64,000 nucleotides of DNA from a virus, in the IMG/VR virus record IMGVR_UViG_3300027852_000031, positions 62,001 through 126,000 of that record; one strand, 5' to 3'. Under the pieces are notes generated by a model. The model ran no database searches. It was given only the letters and a program-made list of their open reading frames with translations, and had not been told where the DNA came from. Every line of letters begins with the position of its first letter. Position 1 is the stretch's first letter. This document shows, in pieces, positions 62,628 to 64,000 of this stretch. The position numbers were made by a program, and so were the translations under genes.

Positions 62628-62635
62628 ATTATACA
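62628..62635 (-). promoter_or_regulatory. Candidate promoter element TGTATAAT
   Basis: TGTATAAT lies 58 bases before ATG 62569 in the longest gap on the minus strand (124 bases, 62570-62693). The rest of the gap is AT-rich with no hairpin. The -35 region is weak. Same core as the elements at 34068, 21910 and 17704. Confidence 0.35.
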
Positions 62636-62693
62636 ACCGAACGTCTATATATATTCGGATATTTTGGCTAATAATGTGTTACATATGGATTTT

Positions 62694-64000
62694 TTATGTG
62701 TCACATGCTCCGCTCGGACAATCATTAACAGAAGCCCCATCTGTCACTTGGTCTAAATGCTGTCTAGCTTCTTCCAATGGCACTGACATAAGTGGTGATT
62801 CTCCCTTACTGCCATCTCGATAAATAGTTATTCCTTTTAAATCACGGATACATGCCAGTATATCGTCAGACAGTTGTGTAATAGGATAATCATGCGGTAT
62901 ATTAATAGTTTTAGAAATAGAGTTATCTATATGTTTCTGACAAATAACTTGCATAGCTATGTGGTCTTTTGGATTTATATCATGTGCTCCCTGGAAATGC
63001 CCTATAGACTTGTCGGCTAGAAGGAACGTTTTTAATAATGGATGTATAATTATTTCAGATTCTTTGCATCGTCTGCTCTCATCATGCATATCTTTGTGTT
63101 CGTTGAATTGTCTGCGATAAACTGGATGAAATAATGGTTCAATACCAGATGAACATCCAGAAACTATAGAAGTTGTTCCTGTCGGCGCAATAGTCAATAG
63201 TGCACAATTTCTGATACCATGCTCTTTAATCAATCTTCTATGTCGTTGGGTTAAATGCCTTTTTATAAATCCAGTTTTAATATGTTTCTCAAAATCAATA
63301 GCTTGGAATGGACCCTTTTCGATCGCTAACGATATACTGGCATAATACGCTTGTTTTTTTACAAAATCCATAACCTTGTCAACGATATCTCTAGCGTCAC
63401 TGGTGGAATACTTAAGTCCAATCTTAAGTAGCATATCATGCAAGCCCATGACGCCCAGACCAATTCTTCTGTGTTTCTGTGATGTCTCTTCTATAATTGG
63501 TAACGGGTAATGATTTTGATCAATAACATTGTCTAAGAAACGAACACCCATGGCGATAGTTTCTTCTAACAAATCCCAATCGATTTTGTTATCAATTACA
63601 TGAGTTGACAAATTGATGGCACCGAGACAACATGAACCCATATCCTCTAAAGCTTGTTCGCCACACGGATTGGTAGATGATATTTCTCCTCCAGGGACGT
63701 AAGCCAATGAGTTTTTTTGCCTCATTAACCCAATATTCAAAATTCCTGGATCACCATTTTCCCAAGCATTTTTGATGATGATATTCCATACTTCTTGGGC
63801 TGCTATCCTACCACGTTCTTCACCTTTCCACTTAAATATAATCTCACCATTGTTAGACAGTAGATCAAAAAATTCATCATTTACTAAGATCGAAATATTC
63901 GCATTTGCTAATTCATTATTGTCCAATTTAGCACGAAGAAATTCTAGTAAGTCTGGATGTCTCCAGTCTAGACAATATAACAGAGCGCTGCGACGACCTC
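62694..64000 (-). CDS. Ribonucleotide reductase, large subunit (class II-like), 5'-truncated by the window
   Basis: At least 435 codons; the frame is open to base 64000. At the window edge it reads RRSALLYCLDWRHPDLLEFL, a known reductase strand. STNPCGEQAL holds the N-x-C-x-E catalytic loop, CLGAINLS the next strand, and IAPTGTTSIVSGCSSGIEPLF the phosphate loop; the C-terminal CPSGACDT supplies a redox Cys pair. The sequence style fits the adenosylcobalamin-dependent NrdJ class, but the N-terminal part is missing. Converts ribonucleotides to deoxynucleotides for phage replication. No intein in the part seen. Confidence 0.88.
   Translation of the reverse strand, partial: GRRSALLYCLDWRHPDLLEFLRAKLDNNELANANISILVNDEFFDLLSNNGEIIFKWKGEERGRIAAQEVWNIIIKNAWENGDPGILNIGLMRQKNSLAYVPGGEISSTNPCGEQALEDMGSCCLGAINLSTHVIDNKIDWDLLEETIAMGVRFLDNVIDQNHYPLPIIEETSQKHRRIGLGVMGLHDMLLKIGLKYSTSDARDIVDKVMDFVKKQAYYASISLAIEKGPFQAIDFEKHIKTGFIKRHLTQRHRRLIKEHGIRNCALLTIAPTGTTSIVSGCSSGIEPLFHPVYRRQFNEHKDMHDESRRCKESEIIIHPLLKTFLLADKSIGHFQGAHDINPKDHIAMQVICQKHIDNSISKTINIPHDYPITQLSDDILACIRDLKGITIYRDGSKGESPLMSVPLEEARQHLDQVTDGASVNDCPSGACDT

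Noticed and set aside
1-64000. CRISPR array or tRNA genes
   Set aside because: No regular repeat-spacer series and no cloverleaf was found; gaps between genes are almost all shorter than 60 bases. A tRNAscan run would be decisive.
62694-64000. Intein in ribonucleotide reductase
   Set aside because: The catalytic loops in the visible part are continuous; only the missing N-terminal part could hold one.

Overview
The window is a compact piece of a large tailed bacteriophage (Caudoviricetes) genome. The evidence is a 1,688-residue tape-measure protein followed by a run of very large tail and fibre proteins, then a second arm carrying phage replication genes: primase, DnaB helicase, RecA, a DnaE-type polymerase, SSB, RNase H, a sigma factor and ribonucleotide reductase. 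Nearly every gene overlaps its neighbour or is separated from it by fewer than 60 bases, no tRNA was recognised, and the DNA is A+T-rich. The host cannot be read directly. A heptose-kinase-like gene and many sugar-transfer genes fit a Gram-negative host but do not prove one.

Layout. Bases 1-22.6 kb run on the plus strand: a gene upstream of the tape measure, the tape measure, a repeat-built 1,815-residue structural protein, three probable baseplate or tail proteins, then two paralogous ~210-residue proteins flanking a 1,165-residue fibre-like protein with a lectin-like region and an EF-hand. A hairpin terminator (22.62-22.66 kb) closes this block. Next come a short nuclease cluster (an HNH gene cut by an in-frame TAG, and a PD-(D/E)XK-like endonuclease) and a small membrane/coiled-coil gene. 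At 24.05 kb the plus and minus gene sets converge on a shared TTAA.

From 24.05 kb to the right edge every gene is on the minus strand, so transcription runs from the right end leftwards. In that order: ribonucleotide reductase (cut by the window edge), an HTH-phosphoesterase, a Cas4-like nuclease, RNase H, a lipoprotein-like membrane protein, a set of small zinc-ribbon proteins, RecA with an intein, a deaminase, an endonuclease-like gene, DnaB with an intein, primase, a dATP/dGTP diphosphohydrolase-like enzyme, a second Cas4-like nuclease, and the N-terminal half of DNA polymerase III alpha. Then follow twelve genes for glycan or small-molecule modification (glycosyltransferases, methyltransferases, sulfotransferase-like proteins, a heptose-kinase-like protein), the C-terminal half of the polymerase, SSB, a sigma factor, and a second group of glycosyltransferases, one of which holds an intein in its active-site loop. 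Two probable DNA-binding proteins end the strand.

The most notable points are: (1) a polymerase III alpha subunit encoded as two separate genes with a 9-kb, twelve-gene sugar/methyl cassette between them; (2) three inteins, two of them clearly sister elements at the equivalent P-loop position of DnaB and RecA, the third interrupting a glycosyltransferase; (3) a phage glycan locus including a GT12-like (GM2-synthase-like) enzyme, sulfotransferase-like proteins and an orphan HldA-like kinase; (4) an amber codon splitting an otherwise continuous HNH endonuclease; (5) a probable lipoprotein that seems to need a rare ATT start. TAG ends many clearly intact genes here, so the amber codon is not evidence of a recoded genome.
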